The notes below the pieces were generated by a model. That model made no database searches and was not told the DNA's origin. It was given only the letters and a program-made list of their open reading frames with translations. A stretch of 5,677 bases of DNA. Origin: Oscillospiraceae bacterium (GTDB lineage Bacteria; Bacillota; Clostridia; Oscillospirales; Oscillospiraceae). The stretch's first letter is position 1. The number at the start of each line of letters is the position of its first letter. The stretch is from NCBI GenBank assembly GCA_009786775.1, contig WQRL01000143.1:1-5677 (forward strand). Direction: 5' to 3'. Positions 5,442 through 5,677 of this stretch are shown here, one piece after another. Both the position numbers and the translations under genes were made by a program.

Positions 5442-5588
5442 CAACCAACTGAAATCCCTGCCATTAGAAAAGCTGCCGAGGACGCTGTTTCAAATTTGAT
5501 AGCAAACAAAAAAACTTTCGCCCATCCTTATTTCTGGGCAGGGTTTATTATTCAGGGCAGGTGCGCTGGACCAGTGCAGGAGTCATAA
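5442..5588 (+). pseudogene. Remnant of a CHAT (caspase-like) protease domain, C-terminal end
   Basis: CHAT domains are caspase-fold cysteine peptidases or their inactive relatives, often fused to TPR repeats and in some cases part of bacterial immune or regulated-proteolysis systems. Seen: translation from 5442 gives a basic helix IPAIRKAAEDAVSNLIANKK (5454-5513), then FAHPYFWAGFIIQG (5517-5558), ending at TAA 5586-5588. CHAT proteins typically end with ALRxAxLxL... followed by HPYYWAxFVLxG, so helix plus motif match in order and spacing. The frame is closed upstream by TAA at 5430, and the catalytic His and Cys regions are absent. In the neighbouring frame, 5387-5446 reads SDVAFFVARISQRALRECST, which could be the preceding CHAT helix joined by a one-base frameshift near 5447; this part overlaps a T7 run and is weaker. 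Without a database comparison this rests on motif recognition. Confidence 0.5.
5562..5578. repeat. 17-bp odd palindrome inside the CHAT remnant
   Basis: TGCGCTGG-A-CCAGTGCA has 8-bp arms around one central base with a single mismatch (G5565 against T5575, a G-U pair in RNA). It falls right after the CHAT-like motif, where the family signature ends. It may be chance or a hairpin; no T-run follows it. Confidence 0.3.
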
Positions 5589-5677
5589 ATGCGCAGGTCT
5601 CTGTTCTCAGATTCTCAGTACTGCTCAGTAGAAGGCTCTTAGAGGTGGTGCGGTTGGCGGGCAGGGGCCTTGCGCCT

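Larger units (their letters stand above)
5260..5677. other. 418-bp region without an intact gene
   Basis: All frames are interrupted by stops, or open only over short stretches with no ribosome binding site. It holds a 13-bp inverted repeat (5368-5405), a CHAT-domain remnant (5442-5588) and a 17-bp near-palindrome (5562-5578). AGGAG (5578-5582) does precede ATG 5589 by 6 nt, but that frame stops after 17 codons. From about 5640 to the edge the sequence becomes G-rich; one plus-strand frame (from 5591) and one minus-strand frame are open to the edge, and neither is recognisable. Confidence 0.6.

Noticed and set aside
5520..5552. GCCCA/TGGGC hairpin as a terminator
   Set aside because: It has a 10-nt loop, only five pairs and no immediate T-run, and it lies within the CHAT motif codons.
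5604..5630. Three CTCAG-containing short repeats
   Set aside because: Units of five to seven bases with uneven spacing (8 and 10 bp); too short to support a repeat array or CRISPR.
5589..5642. ATG 5589 with an upstream AGGAG as the start of a new gene
   Set aside because: The frame stops after 17 codons and no motif is recognised; the ribosome binding site is most likely accidental.

Overview
The window looks like ordinary chromosomal DNA of a low-to-medium GC Gram-positive bacterium, most likely a clostridium of the Oscillospiraceae or a related family. The basis is the Firmicutes-type TrpRS, FolE and Nth sequences, strong AGGAGG-type ribosome binding sites, sigma-A-like promoters, a TagO/WecA-type enzyme feeding envelope polymer synthesis, and a small four-cysteine protein of a type I associate with clostridia. 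The lineage is inferred from protein style, not from a phylogenetic marker.

Left part (1-3812). The N-terminal 120 codons of folE (GTP cyclohydrolase I) run leftward off the window. A short intergenic region holds two divergent promoters. The right-hand promoter drives a tightly packed four-gene rightward operon: trpS (tryptophanyl-tRNA synthetase), a TagO/WecA-type polyprenyl-phosphate sugar-1-phosphate transferase, an unrecognised membrane-anchored extracytoplasmic protein, and a YfcE/MJ0936-type metallophosphoesterase. Junctions are 12 nt, a 4-nt overlap and a 1-nt overlap. The trpS leader is too short for a T-box. The functional link is not obvious: trpS makes charged tRNA, TagO starts cell-envelope polymer synthesis, and the anchored protein is plausibly an envelope partner.

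Middle part (3809-4920). On the minus strand are nth (endonuclease III, with complete catalytic and 4Fe-4S residues) and, downstream of it, the four-cysteine protein, whose stop overlaps the end of the phosphoesterase gene tail to tail. Each has its own recognisable promoter. The two promoters share an identical 9-bp -35 block and the same 17-bp spacing, and one of them lies over the 3' end of nth. An 18-bp near-palindrome sits just after the second promoter.

Right part (4921-5677). A 60-residue protein of unknown function (DEIHATR-type N-terminus) has its own promoter and a perfect ribosome binding site. The last 418 bases have no intact gene. They contain a 13-bp inverted repeat with A7/T7 flanks and a short stretch whose translation carries the C-terminal signature of a CHAT (caspase-like) protease domain. 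I read that stretch as the decayed remnant of a CHAT protein gene. It is the most unexpected item in the window; I found no intact novel system.
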